DNA of 19,691 nt from Candidatus Delongbacteria bacterium (GCA_027858795.1 JAQICF010000062.1:1-19691), one strand, 5' to 3'; positions 7,994 to 16,041 are shown, counted from the stretch's first letter. Notes: generated by a model not told the origin, from the letters alone. A program made the numbers and translations.

Positions 7994-8017
7994 GTACGGT
8001 TTCAAACCGTACTCTAC
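7994..8017 (-). repeat. GTAR-flanked palindrome in phoH leader, arms GTACGGTTT / AAACCGTAC
   Basis: Nine-base arms at 7994-8002 and 8004-8012 around one central base. On the minus strand it is preceded by GTAGA. It is the most upstream of three elements packed into about 100 bases in front of phoH. Confidence 0.85.
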
Positions 8018-8026
8018 ATTCTAAAA

Positions 8027-8053
8027 GTTATATATCATATTGTTATTAATCAA
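8027..8053 (-). promoter_or_regulatory. Possible phoH-unit promoter (weak)
   Basis: On the minus strand this AT-rich stretch contains TTGATT (8053-8048) and TATAAC (8032-8027), but the spacer is only 15 bases; an alternative -10 is TATGAT (8039-8034). A promoter is expected here, because the region lies between the tRNA terminator and phoH, but the match is poor. Confidence 0.3.
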
Positions 8054-8077
8054 TAATAATAATTTATAATATAAATA

Positions 8078-8106
8078 AAAAAGTCCGCAAATATTTTTGC
8101 GGACTT
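8078..8106 (-). terminator. Intrinsic terminator after tRNA-Leu (secG unit)
   Basis: Minus-strand hairpin with 11-base perfectly complementary arms (8106-8096 and 8091-8081, core AAGTCCGCAAA), loop of four, followed by a T-run. It begins about nine bases after the tRNA 3' end, so it closes the secG-tRNA transcript. Confidence 0.92.
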
Positions 8107-8114
8107 AAACCAAG

Positions 8115-8198
8115 TGCTGAAGAGGAGATTTGAACTCCTACACCGTTAAAGGCACCAACCCCTCAAGCTGGCGTGTCTACCAATTCCACCACTCCAGC
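8115..8198 (-). tRNA. tRNA-Leu (anticodon GAG)
   Basis: The minus strand folds into a class II tRNA. The acceptor stem is GCTGGAG paired with CTTCAGC (one G-T pair), with discriminator A. The D-loop contains GGTAGAC. The anticodon stem is CCAGC/GTTGG around the loop TTGAGGG, giving anticodon GAG, which reads CUC/CUU. A long variable arm follows, then a T-arm of AGGAG/CTCCT around TTCAAAT. The long variable arm and anticodon both say leucine. The CCA end is not encoded (the sequence continues ACTTGG), so it needs CCA-adding enzyme. It lies 21 bases after the secG stop, and both probably come from one transcript. Confidence 0.95.
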
Positions 8199-8219
8199 AA
8201 GAAATCTTAAAAGAATATT

Positions 8220-8654
8220 CTACTCGTTATCTTCAACAGGTATAGTATTCTCTTTTGCCTCAGTATTAGGTAGTGTTGTTTCAACTTTTGTCTCAACGGG
8301 AGTTTCTTCAACTGCATTATCTAAAGGTAATTTCGTGTCATCAAGAGTAGGTAGTCCTTCAACAGGGACAGTATTACCTTTTTGCATGATCAAACTTTGT
8401 TCTACAGTTGTATTTGAGAAATGAGTTCTTGAATAAAGACCGATAACAACAGCCAAAATAAAGAAAGAAGTAGTCAATATAACTGTGAATTTGTGCAAGA
8501 ATGATGCTGTTTCTCTTGTTCCGAATGTAGAAGATGCTCCACCTACGCCACCAAAAGTACTTGAAAGTCCGCCTGCATTATTTGATTGCATTAATATTGC
8601 CAACATCAAAAATGCTGCATTTGCTACGAAAATGAATAAAAGAAAGCTGTACAT
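8220..8654 (-). CDS. secG: Protein-export membrane protein SecG with long acidic tail
   Basis: SecG is the small inner-membrane subunit of the SecYEG translocon. Two transmembrane helices (about residues 2-21 and 51-72) flank the conserved loop with QSNNAGGLSSTFGG (about 23-36), the family's signature. SecG is usually about 75-110 residues. Here the 144-residue product has an extra C-terminal tail (about 75-144) that is Pro/Thr/Val/Glu-rich, contains repeated VE and ET runs, and ends EDNE; it is probably disordered. The ATG at 8654 has a GGAG site nine bases upstream, and a good promoter lies about 50-75 bases upstream. Downstream is tRNA-Leu(GAG), an arrangement also found in E. coli. Confidence 0.95.
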   Translation of the reverse strand: MYSFLLFIFVANAAFLMLAILMQSNNAGGLSSTFGGVGGASSTFGTRETASFLHKFTVILTTSFFILAVVIGLYSRTHFSNTTVEQSLIMQKGNTVPVEGLPTLDDTKLPLDNAVEETPVETKVETTLPNTEAKENTIPVEDNE

Positions 8655-8702
8655 TTTATATACTCCAATTTTTATAATTTCTAGTAATACCTAACGCGCC
8701 CT

Positions 8703-8731
8703 AATTTAATTATATTAGTTTAATAAGTCAA
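8703..8731 (-). promoter_or_regulatory. secG promoter
   Basis: On the minus strand, TTGACT (8731-8726) and TAAATT (8708-8703) are separated by 17 bases, followed by a GC-rich discriminator (GGGCGCG) in an otherwise AT-rich region. The start would fall near 8696, giving a leader of about 40 bases before secG. It lies immediately after the metal-cluster terminator. Confidence 0.65.
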
Positions 8732-8794
8732 GGTTTATTTTAGCATTGAATGGCTTTGAAATATACTTGGAATCAATGAAGGTGTTTTTTAATG

Positions 8795-8831
8795 AAAAAA
8801 AATAGGGTACAGTAAATTCGTACCCTATTTT
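8795..8831 (-). terminator. Intrinsic terminator of the metal-resistance cluster
   Basis: Minus-strand hairpin with 12-base complementary arms (8831-8820 and 8810-8799, containing GTACCC/GGGTAC), loop of nine, and an eight-base T-run. It starts 16 bases after the stop of the HMA lipoprotein gene. Confidence 0.92.
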
Positions 8832-8846
8832 ATTTCTTCAGATCAA

Positions 8847-9236
8847 TTATTTTCTATACTTACAGCAACCTGGCAAAGCATTGTAAACTTTATCGTCAGC
8901 TTTGAAATCTTCGGTATCATGACCTTTGGATGCAATAGCTTTTTTGATATCTTCAAGTTTTACGATTTTCTTGTCAAAATCAATTTTAACTATTTGTGTT
9001 TCAAGATCGTAATCTACTGATTTTACTCCTTTGATCTTTTCAACAGTATCCTCGATCCTATCTTCACACATTCCGCAAGCTCCACCTACCATGAACTCCA
9101 CTTTCTCAATTCCATTTTTAGGTATAACTTTGTCCTTCATTTTCTCGATCGCACTTTTTTTCTCGCCTTCTCCACAGCATCCACTTGCGAAAACGATCGC
9201 AGTTAGTAACAATACCACGTAAATTAGATTCTTCAT
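8847..9236 (-). CDS. HMA-domain lipoprotein, probable periplasmic metal (copper) chaperone
   Basis: A 129-residue lipoprotein. It has an N-terminal signal with lipobox ASGC (C20, next to C21), then a charged linker (22-42), then a heavy-metal-associated (HMA) domain of about 65 residues (44-110). The metal motif is C54-G-M-C57 within GGACGMCEDRIE. The usual HMA motif is M-x-C-x-x-C, and here the Met position is Gly. A C-terminal tail ending LPGCCKYRK adds a vicinal Cys pair (C124, C125) that may add a metal ligand site. It probably binds Cu(I) or a similar soft metal at the outer membrane or periplasm and hands it to the CusCBA pump, a role filled by CusF in E. coli; that role is inference. 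It is the last gene of the cluster, 42 bases after cusB, with an AAGGAG ribosome site, and is followed by a terminator. Confidence 0.9.
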   Translation of the reverse strand: MKNLIYVVLLLTAIVFASGCCGEGEKKSAIEKMKDKVIPKNGIEKVEFMVGGACGMCEDRIEDTVEKIKGVKSVDYDLETQIVKIDFDKKIVKLEDIKKAIASKGHDTEDFKADDKVYNALPGCCKYRK

Positions 9237-9278
9237 TTGATTCTCCTTGTTTGTTTTAGTTGGTTGTTTTACGATTTA

Positions 9279-10955
9279 TTAGTATTCTTTTGTAATATTT
9301 CCACATCTTAGCATAGCTGAACCAAAGTACGGATTCATGATCTTATTAGAATCACTAATCCAGTTTGCTCCTTTATCATTAAAAGCCATAGGGCAGAATT
9401 GAATATACAGTTTTGTTCCTGTTTCAAAATTATCGACCAGTTCTATAATAGAATTTGATAGGTCTTCAAAGATCATTCTTTGCTCCTCAATATCTTCTAT
9501 CTGGGATATGTCAGATGCGTATTTCTTTATTTTATTTGACTTATCTAGGTAGCTTTGACCTTGTTTAGTATCGTAGAAACTAATTGGTATGTTCGAGCTC
9601 AAGAGATGAATTTCTTTAGCAATTTTTTTAGTGCTTGAATTATTAGATTCTACCAATTGATCTTTTAATTTTAGATAAAGTGAAATTAATTTATCAGTAT
9701 GGTTTTTTACTTCTGCATTAGAAATATCTGATCTTTCATTGTTATTAACTGAATTCATCATACTTGTTTTACCTTGCAACTGAGCAGCAGCATCCACAGT
9801 GAAAAGAGCTTTATAAACTACTTCTTCGTCTGCAATCAAACCACTTTCTATCACGTAGTAGTCGTCAGTTTCTACTCCTAAAGTCACATTTCTTAATTCA
9901 AATATCGATGAATCAATTTTTACATAAGCTACGGATCTTTTCCCAGTCCAGAGAATAGATGTTCTGGGAACAACGATCTTTGGTTCAGAAAGCTTTGAAT
10001 GAATTGTACCATCAGCATAGATTCCCGGTCTTAGAAGTTTCTCGTTGTTTTCTACGATGACACGCAGTTTTGTTGCTGAGGAAGCTATTGAATTGGAAGG
10101 GTCAATAAAATCAATTTTACCCTGAATATTGTTCAATCCATTTATATGTATTTCGATATTATCATTTAAGCTTACAAAAGGTCTGTCTTTTTCATATAAG
10201 TCGAACTCAAACCAAATCTTTTCAATAGAATACAGATCAAAGAGTTTCATTCCTTTTGTAACATAATTACCCTCAGAGAAATTTATCTTCTCTATTATCC
10301 CGGTGAAATCTGACCTAATATTGAATTCTTCGAATATTTTCAACTCATTTTCGATCATATTGATATCTTTCTCAGATATATTTAGTAATGATAGTTTTTT
10401 CCTTGTTGAAAGATATATAGACTTTGAAGTTGATTTGATCTTTATTGCTTCAAGGAATTCCTTTTGAGCAGTGATCAACTCAGGAGAATATATTTTTGCG
10501 ATAATATCATTCTTTTTAACTTCCTGACCTGAGAAATTTATAAATGATCTTGTAATTCTGCCTTTGAAATGAGCTGATTGACTTCTATAAGAACTTTCAT
10601 CAATAGTTGTTTTACCCTGAAGTGATATTTCTTTAGAGATAATCCGTTCAGATACTTTAATAGTTTTAATACCTGCATTATTGATTTCATCCGGTTCGAT
10701 CAATATCTGATTGGCCGGTAATGATCCTAATCCTTTTTCCAGAGGTATCAGGTCCATACCACATAGAGGACAATCTCCTTCTTCAGGACTTTGTATCTGA
10801 GGATGCATTGAGCATGTCCACACAGTTTCTTCAGAATGGTCTTCAATAGAATGATCTTTCAAAGTAATATCTTTGGCAGAACTTGGATAGAAAAATATCC
10901 AACCCAGTATTAAACCCAATATTATATACGATGCAGGATTCTTAATTATTTTCAT
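9279..10955 (-). CDS. cusB: CusB-type periplasmic adaptor of RND metal efflux pump
   Basis: A membrane fusion protein that links the inner-membrane pump CusA to the outer-membrane channel CusC. Residues 1-27 form a signal anchor. A heavy-metal-binding domain follows (about 46-71) with the typical WTCSMHPQ and CPLCGMDL motifs. The adaptor core (about 95-400) has the alpha-hairpin and barrel-sandwich parts. The C-terminal region (about 410-558) resembles DUF3347, carrying FCPMAFNDKG and ending with C551 (C521, M523, M548 and C551 are candidate metal ligands). At 558 residues it is longer than E. coli CusB (about 400) because of these two additions, a form common in Bacteroidota-like pumps. The ATG at 10955 overlaps the end of cusC by 14 bases, so the two are translationally coupled. 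Copper or silver is the likely substrate. Confidence 0.93.
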   Translation of the reverse strand: MKIIKNPASYIILGLILGWIFFYPSSAKDITLKDHSIEDHSEETVWTCSMHPQIQSPEEGDCPLCGMDLIPLEKGLGSLPANQILIEPDEINNAGIKTIKVSERIISKEISLQGKTTIDESSYRSQSAHFKGRITRSFINFSGQEVKKNDIIAKIYSPELITAQKEFLEAIKIKSTSKSIYLSTRKKLSLLNISEKDINMIENELKIFEEFNIRSDFTGIIEKINFSEGNYVTKGMKLFDLYSIEKIWFEFDLYEKDRPFVSLNDNIEIHINGLNNIQGKIDFIDPSNSIASSATKLRVIVENNEKLLRPGIYADGTIHSKLSEPKIVVPRTSILWTGKRSVAYVKIDSSIFELRNVTLGVETDDYYVIESGLIADEEVVYKALFTVDAAAQLQGKTSMMNSVNNNERSDISNAEVKNHTDKLISLYLKLKDQLVESNNSSTKKIAKEIHLLSSNIPISFYDTKQGQSYLDKSNKIKKYASDISQIEDIEEQRMIFEDLSNSIIELVDNFETGTKLYIQFCPMAFNDKGANWISDSNKIMNPYFGSAMLRCGNITKEY

Positions 10956-12180
10956 GATTGATCCCTTCGGTTGTTAATAGAAATGTCAGTTGTGAATATT
11001 CTGTAGCTATTTCAGATCTGATCTTTTCAGCAGCTATCATTGTTGCAAATTTATCGTTGTTTAATTCCAAAAGTTTCTCAATAGAGCTTCCATCAGTTGT
11101 TAAAAGTTGCTCCTCGATCGCTATAATCTTCAAATATCTGGCTATGATCCTTTCTTTTAACTCTAGTTTTCTTTGAAGATCATCAATCTTAAATTTTACT
11201 CTTTGAATATCAGTTAATAAAATATTCTCAGCAGACATTCTCTTATATTCAAGTGATTTCTTTTCATACACTTTCTTTTCAACACTTGAACTTGTTCTAT
11301 TAAAATTGATCGGAAGATTCATGCTTAAAGAAGCAACAAAAGCATCTTTGCCACTGTCCTGGACTATCATATCTTCACGGTCATTTATAAAGATGTAATC
11401 CAAACCGATCGAGAACATTGGTAAGAATTTTCTTTTTGATGCAGAGATCTCATATTCTTTTTTTATGATCAAATGATCTAAAGATAGAAGAGAATTATTC
11501 GATAAGTTTTGTGAATTATCAGTATTTATCTGACTTGCACCATAAACTAACGAATCTGGAATATCGATAATTTCTTTTGTATCTCTATTGAGCAGTAGAT
11601 TAAACTTAAACTTCAAGTAAGAGATATCATTTTCTATCTGTAACAACTTCTCTTCAAGCATATCTAATTTGTTTTCGAACATGATATTTGAAGATAGACT
11701 TGATCTCGAAACGGAGTTATTTTGTTCTTTGATCTTTGCAAGTGAGCGGTAGTTTTCGATCATTTTCTTTGTAAAAAAGATATCTCTGTTCTTAAAATAT
11801 AGAGTGTAGTAGATCTGCCTTATCTGATGAAATACTTTCTCCTTAATGTTTCCATAATCATAGAAGCTTGAATTGACTGAGTATTTAGCTATATTCTCAT
11901 CATCATTTAATAAGCTTGTCCATGGCAGTGATTGTTTGATCGAGATCTTACCAACTTGAGGACCTAATCTGGTTTCAACAGGGGAGATGGAATAGCCTCC
12001 ACCAATAGTAGGGTCAGGTAAATAACCGGAAGCTTTTTTATGTTCGATATGTCCTTTGTATTTGTAATATGCAGACATCATAGATGGATTATTCTTTTCT
12101 GCAATTTTTAAATAATCATTCAATGATTTAGAAAATACTATAGTAGTGAGACACAGTAGATAAGTCATTATTTTAATCAT
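10942..12180 (-). CDS. cusC: CusC-type TolC-family outer membrane efflux protein
   Basis: The outer-membrane channel of the tripartite pump, a TolC/OEP-family protein of 412 residues from the chosen start. A signal peptide (about 1-17, ending VFS) is followed by long amphipathic alpha-helical, coiled-coil-like stretches in two half-repeats, with short beta-strand segments (for example PMFSIGLDYIF and ASLSMNLPINF). I placed the start at the ATG at 12180, not the longer frame to 12243. The shorter one has a GAGGTT ribosome site eight bases upstream and begins with a proper signal peptide, while the longer one would put 21 charged residues before it and overlap cusA by 71 bases. The chosen start overlaps the cusA stop by eight bases. 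The gene ends inside the start of cusB. It is less conserved than its partners, as usual for this component. Confidence 0.9.
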   Translation of the reverse strand: MIKIMTYLLCLTTIVFSKSLNDYLKIAEKNNPSMMSAYYKYKGHIEHKKASGYLPDPTIGGGYSISPVETRLGPQVGKISIKQSLPWTSLLNDDENIAKYSVNSSFYDYGNIKEKVFHQIRQIYYTLYFKNRDIFFTKKMIENYRSLAKIKEQNNSVSRSSLSSNIMFENKLDMLEEKLLQIENDISYLKFKFNLLLNRDTKEIIDIPDSLVYGASQINTDNSQNLSNNSLLSLDHLIIKKEYEISASKRKFLPMFSIGLDYIFINDREDMIVQDSGKDAFVASLSMNLPINFNRTSSSVEKKVYEKKSLEYKRMSAENILLTDIQRVKFKIDDLQRKLELKERIIARYLKIIAIEEQLLTTDGSSIEKLLELNNDKFATMIAAEKIRSEIATEYSQLTFLLTTEGINHENN

Positions 12181-15100
12181 TTTTAACCTCACATTTTTTG
12201 CATCCGGATTCTTTGTAAATACTGTATAAAACAGGAACAACAAGTAAAGTTATCAGCTCAATTGTCATACCTCCAAAGATCGGAATTGCCATAGGTTTCA
12301 TGATGTCTGCACCACGTCCGGTTGAAGTTAATATTGGAAGCAATGCCAGGATAGTAGTTGCTGTAGTCATTAAGCAAGGTCTTATCCTTCTCATACCTGC
12401 TTTTACAACAGATCTTCGGATCTCATCTTTTGTTTTAGGATTATCTTTTTTAAAGGTTTGCTCAAGATAAGACATCATTAGAACTCCATCATCAGTAGCA
12501 ATACCAAATAAAGCTATAAATCCTACCCAAACTGCCACACTCAGATATATAGTTTCTATAGAAAATATTTCTCTTAGATTTAGTTCGAAAATATTAAAAT
12601 TCATGAACCAATCCTGACCATAGAACCAAATCATTATAAATCCACCTGCAAATGATACTAGTATTGCAGTATAAATTATTATTACAGGTATTATCTTTTT
12701 AAATTGCAGGTATAGAATTAAAAGTATGACCATAAGAACTATCGGAATTAGTAGTGATAAACGTTTTTCAGCTCTTACCTGATTTTCATAGTTACCTGTG
12801 AATGTATAGCTAACACCTGCTGGAACTATAAGAGAACCATTGTCAATTTTATCTTTTATTAACTCTGAAGCAATATCAATAACATCTACTTCAGATCTAC
12901 CTTCAATTTTATCAAAGATAACATATCCGATAAGGAATGTATTCTCACTTTTAATGACTTGAGGACCTTGTGTATATGTGATCTCAGCGATTTCTGAAAG
13001 TGTGATGTTTTGATTGCCTTTTATACCTATTTTAATATCATTTATCTTTTGGATAGAATTTCGAAATTCTGAAGGATATCTCACTCTGATATTATATTTT
13101 TCCCTACCGTCATACATTGTTGTTAAGCTTTTTCCACCGATTAAAGTAGCAACATGTGATTGAATACTCATAATGCTCAAGCCATAGAATGCTGCCTTAT
13201 TCCTGTCGATATTTATTTCCAGATATGGTTTGCCGACAATTCTTTCAGCGAAGACAGATTCTTTTTTGATATCAGGAATTTCTTTTAATGTCTTCTCCAG
13301 ATCCAGTCCAAATTTCTCAATATCCTGTAAGCTTGAACCACTTACTTTAATCCCCATTGGAGCTCTCATACCAGTCTGCAGCATTATCAACCTTGTTTCT
13401 ATTGGTTGAAGCTTTGGGGCAGAGGTAACACCGGTGAACTTTGTTGCATTTACGATCTCTTTCCAGATATCATCACTGGTTTTGATCTTGTCACGCCACT
13501 GCCTGAAATAACGACCACTTGAATCTTTGATAAGATTGTCATTCTCATCCCGAACAAATTCATTATTACTATCAGTTTTAAACCTGATATTATTTCCATC
13601 TACATCAACAATGTATTCAGTTTTATAATTTATAATATTCTCATACATTGAAATAGGTGCAGGATCCAATGCTGTTTCAGCTCTTCCGAGTTTTCCAACA
13701 ACATTTTCAACTTCGGGTATATTATTAACTGCAATGTCAAGGTTTTTAAGAACTCTTAAGTTCTCTTCAATACCGGCATGAGGCATTGACGTAGGCATTA
13801 ACAAGAAAGAACCTTCATCAAGTGACGGCATGAATTCTTTTCCAATACCAGGGAATTTGTGTAGAAGAGAGCTGTAAACGGCATTCGTTCTAATATTAAA
13901 ATTCAACTTGTCGAAGGTATTAGCAACAGGTTGCATTACAGTACCAAATCCAACCCAGATTATAAATCCTATTAGAGTAAAGAATGCAGGTATACTTAGA
14001 AATAACATCTTATGATCAAGTACATATATCAATATTCTGTTATAAAACTTGTTGAATAGTACAATTATACTAAGAAATAATGATATAACTACGATAGTGA
14101 AAATGAAATTTGCCAGTGTTGAATAATCTGCACCTATTGGTGTCCACTCAAGATTTAAAAAGTATGCAACACTCAAAGCAATGAAGATAGAGAGTGAAAG
14201 TTTTATATGTACTTTTATCTTATGAAAGTAACTTATTGAAAAATTCATTATCGCTACAACAGCTATAAGAATACCGAATAAAGGATTAAAAAAGACTGCA
14301 TAAAATATTCCTATAATAAATAATAATGTGCTCAGACTATAATTGACCTTTCTGCGATCAATATTGAATGAGAAAAGAATATGTGCTAATGCAGGAAGTA
14401 TAAAAACGGCTACTAAAAGTGAAGATATTAAGACAAAGCTTTTTGTAAAAGCCAAAGGTTTAAACAGTTTTCCTTCACTTGCTGTCATTGCAAAAACAGG
14501 AATAAAGCTTATCACAGTAGTTGAAATGGCTGTTGCGACGCTTGGAATTACTTCTTTTACTGCATTAAATACAACATTCAAAGACTCAGAATAAACAGGG
14601 TACTCAATATTTTTTCTACGGAATTCATGTAAGTGTCTAATAATATTCTCAGTGAGAACTATTCCCACATCTGCTATCGTTCCGATGGCAATTGCTATCC
14701 CTGATAAAGCTACAATATTAGCGTCAACATTGAAGTATTTCATAGCTACAAATGTCATCAATACAGCTATAGGCATCAATACTGATATTATAGCTGAAGC
14801 TCTAATATTCATTACCATGATGATTATAACAATTATGGTGACAAGTATCTCCATCAGTAGAGCTTTATTCAGAGTACCGAGAGTTTCTTTTATGAGTGTA
14901 GTCCTGTCATAGAATGGGATTATCTTAAGTTTCACAATGCTTCCATCTTCGAGTTGTTTTTCAGGTAAACCCGGTTCGATCTCTAATATCTTCTTCTTTA
15001 ATTCCTTTATTACTTTTAAAGGATTCTCACCGAATCTGGCAACTACAACTCCACCGACAACTTCAGCACCGTTCTTATCTAAAGCATTTCTTCTATCAGC

Positions 15101-15958
15101 AGGACCAATTGAAGCTTGTGCAACATCACTCAGATATATAGGTCTATTGTCTATGTTTTTCACAAGGATCTTGTTTATATCTTCCAGGTTCTCAAGAAAT
15201 CCAACACCTCTGATAAAATATTCAACTTTATTGATCTCCAATGTTCTTGCACCCACATCAAGATTAGAATTTCTAACTGAATTCATAATATCATTAAGTG
15301 TTACATTGAAATGGTTCATAGCTGCAGGATTCACATCTATTTGGAACTCTTTTACATGACCTCCAATTGAAGCTACTTCACTTACACCATAGCTGGAAGC
15401 TAAAGAATATTTCACATAATAATCCTGAACACTTCGAAGTTCTTCCATTGACCATTCATTACTCTTGGTTCCATCCTCAGCAAAAGCTTCGATCGTATAC
15501 CAGAATATCTGTCCCAGACCGGTTGCATCAGGCCCAAGAGTAGGAGTTACACTCTCAGGCAATGTTCCAGCAGGTAATGAATTTATCTTTTCAAGTATTC
15601 TTGATCTTGACCAGTAAAAATCTATTTTATCTTCAAATATCACATAGATAGACGAAAATCCAAACATAGAACTGCTTCGAATAGTCTTTATACCGGGAAT
15701 ACCAAGTAATGATGTAGTCAGTGGATAAGTGATCTGATCATCAATATCCTGAGGAGATTTTCCAGCCCATTTCGTAAAAACTATCTGTTGATTCTCTCCA
15801 ATATCAGGAATAGCGTCCACAGCTACGGAATATTCATCAGAGAAGAAACCATCGGAATTGAAAGGTGAAGTAAACAATCCTGCTATCACGATGAATATCA
15901 GTAATGAAAATGTGATGATCTTGTTTTTAAGAAAAAATAGTATAATATTGTTAAACAT
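12173..15958 (-). CDS. cusA: CusA/CzcA-type heavy-metal efflux RND transporter
   Basis: The inner-membrane proton-driven pump of the tripartite complex (HME-RND family). The N-terminal porter signature (about 44-110) contains DAIPDIGENQQIVFTKWAGK. The TM4 proton-site motif is GTIADVGIVLTEN (426-438, with D430). The later porter contains GKEFMPSLDEG (706-716), GRAETALDPAP (758-768) and the Met-rich TGMRAPMGIKV (862-872). At 1261 residues it is about 200 longer than E. coli CusA. The extra parts are a membrane-rich block of about 130-150 residues (about 535-680) and a charged insert of about 45 residues (about 778-825); the long type is frequent in Bacteroidota-like pumps. The residue aligning with E. 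coli K984 appears to be C1195, and the E939 position is D1156. The cytoplasmic tail ends in a CKKC pair (1253-1256). ATG at 15958 with a GAGGT site. First pump gene of the cluster. Confidence 0.96.
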   Translation of the reverse strand: MFNNIILFFLKNKIITFSLLIFIVIAGLFTSPFNSDGFFSDEYSVAVDAIPDIGENQQIVFTKWAGKSPQDIDDQITYPLTTSLLGIPGIKTIRSSSMFGFSSIYVIFEDKIDFYWSRSRILEKINSLPAGTLPESVTPTLGPDATGLGQIFWYTIEAFAEDGTKSNEWSMEELRSVQDYYVKYSLASSYGVSEVASIGGHVKEFQIDVNPAAMNHFNVTLNDIMNSVRNSNLDVGARTLEINKVEYFIRGVGFLENLEDINKILVKNIDNRPIYLSDVAQASIGPADRRNALDKNGAEVVGGVVVARFGENPLKVIKELKKKILEIEPGLPEKQLEDGSIVKLKIIPFYDRTTLIKETLGTLNKALLMEILVTIIVIIIMVMNIRASAIISVLMPIAVLMTFVAMKYFNVDANIVALSGIAIAIGTIADVGIVLTENIIRHLHEFRRKNIEYPVYSESLNVVFNAVKEVIPSVATAISTTVISFIPVFAMTASEGKLFKPLAFTKSFVLISSLLVAVFILPALAHILFSFNIDRRKVNYSLSTLLFIIGIFYAVFFNPLFGILIAVVAIMNFSISYFHKIKVHIKLSLSIFIALSVAYFLNLEWTPIGADYSTLANFIFTIVVISLFLSIIVLFNKFYNRILIYVLDHKMLFLSIPAFFTLIGFIIWVGFGTVMQPVANTFDKLNFNIRTNAVYSSLLHKFPGIGKEFMPSLDEGSFLLMPTSMPHAGIEENLRVLKNLDIAVNNIPEVENVVGKLGRAETALDPAPISMYENIINYKTEYIVDVDGNNIRFKTDSNNEFVRDENDNLIKDSSGRYFRQWRDKIKTSDDIWKEIVNATKFTGVTSAPKLQPIETRLIMLQTGMRAPMGIKVSGSSLQDIEKFGLDLEKTLKEIPDIKKESVFAERIVGKPYLEINIDRNKAAFYGLSIMSIQSHVATLIGGKSLTTMYDGREKYNIRVRYPSEFRNSIQKINDIKIGIKGNQNITLSEIAEITYTQGPQVIKSENTFLIGYVIFDKIEGRSEVDVIDIASELIKDKIDNGSLIVPAGVSYTFTGNYENQVRAEKRLSLLIPIVLMVILLILYLQFKKIIPVIIIYTAILVSFAGGFIMIWFYGQDWFMNFNIFELNLREIFSIETIYLSVAVWVGFIALFGIATDDGVLMMSYLEQTFKKDNPKTKDEIRRSVVKAGMRRIRPCLMTTATTILALLPILTSTGRGADIMKPMAIPIFGGMTIELITLLVVPVLYSIYKESGCKKCEVKND

Positions 15959-16022
15959 ATTTACCTCTTGTATAAAATTATCTAAAGCATTTAAATCACT
16001 TTAAATAGAAAAATAATGAATG

Positions 16023-16041
16023 CAATTAGATCTACTAATTG
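16023..16041. promoter_or_regulatory. Inverted repeat upstream of cusA, possible operator
   Basis: CAATTAG and CTAATTG (seven-base arms, five-base spacer) form a perfect inverted repeat 65-83 bases upstream of the cusA start and just after the stop of the preceding gene. The size and spacing suit a dimeric repressor site, but no regulator gene is nearby and I do not recognise the sequence as a known operator. Confidence 0.35.

Noticed and set aside
7918..8017. Tandem repeats as a CRISPR array
   Set aside because: The units are individually palindromic, differ from one another, have no unique spacers of constant length, and no cas genes are present.
8485..8694. Plus-strand frame opposite secG
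   Set aside because: It spans the secG coding region and leader in reverse; SecG is clearly the real product.
12181..12243. Longer start for cusC inside cusA
   Set aside because: It would overlap cusA by 71 bases and put charged residues before a good signal peptide; the ATG at 12180 has its own GAGGTT ribosome site.
14343..15359. Open frames on the plus strand opposite cusA
   Set aside because: They are mirror frames of a conserved transporter gene, lack ribosome sites and have no recognisable domains.
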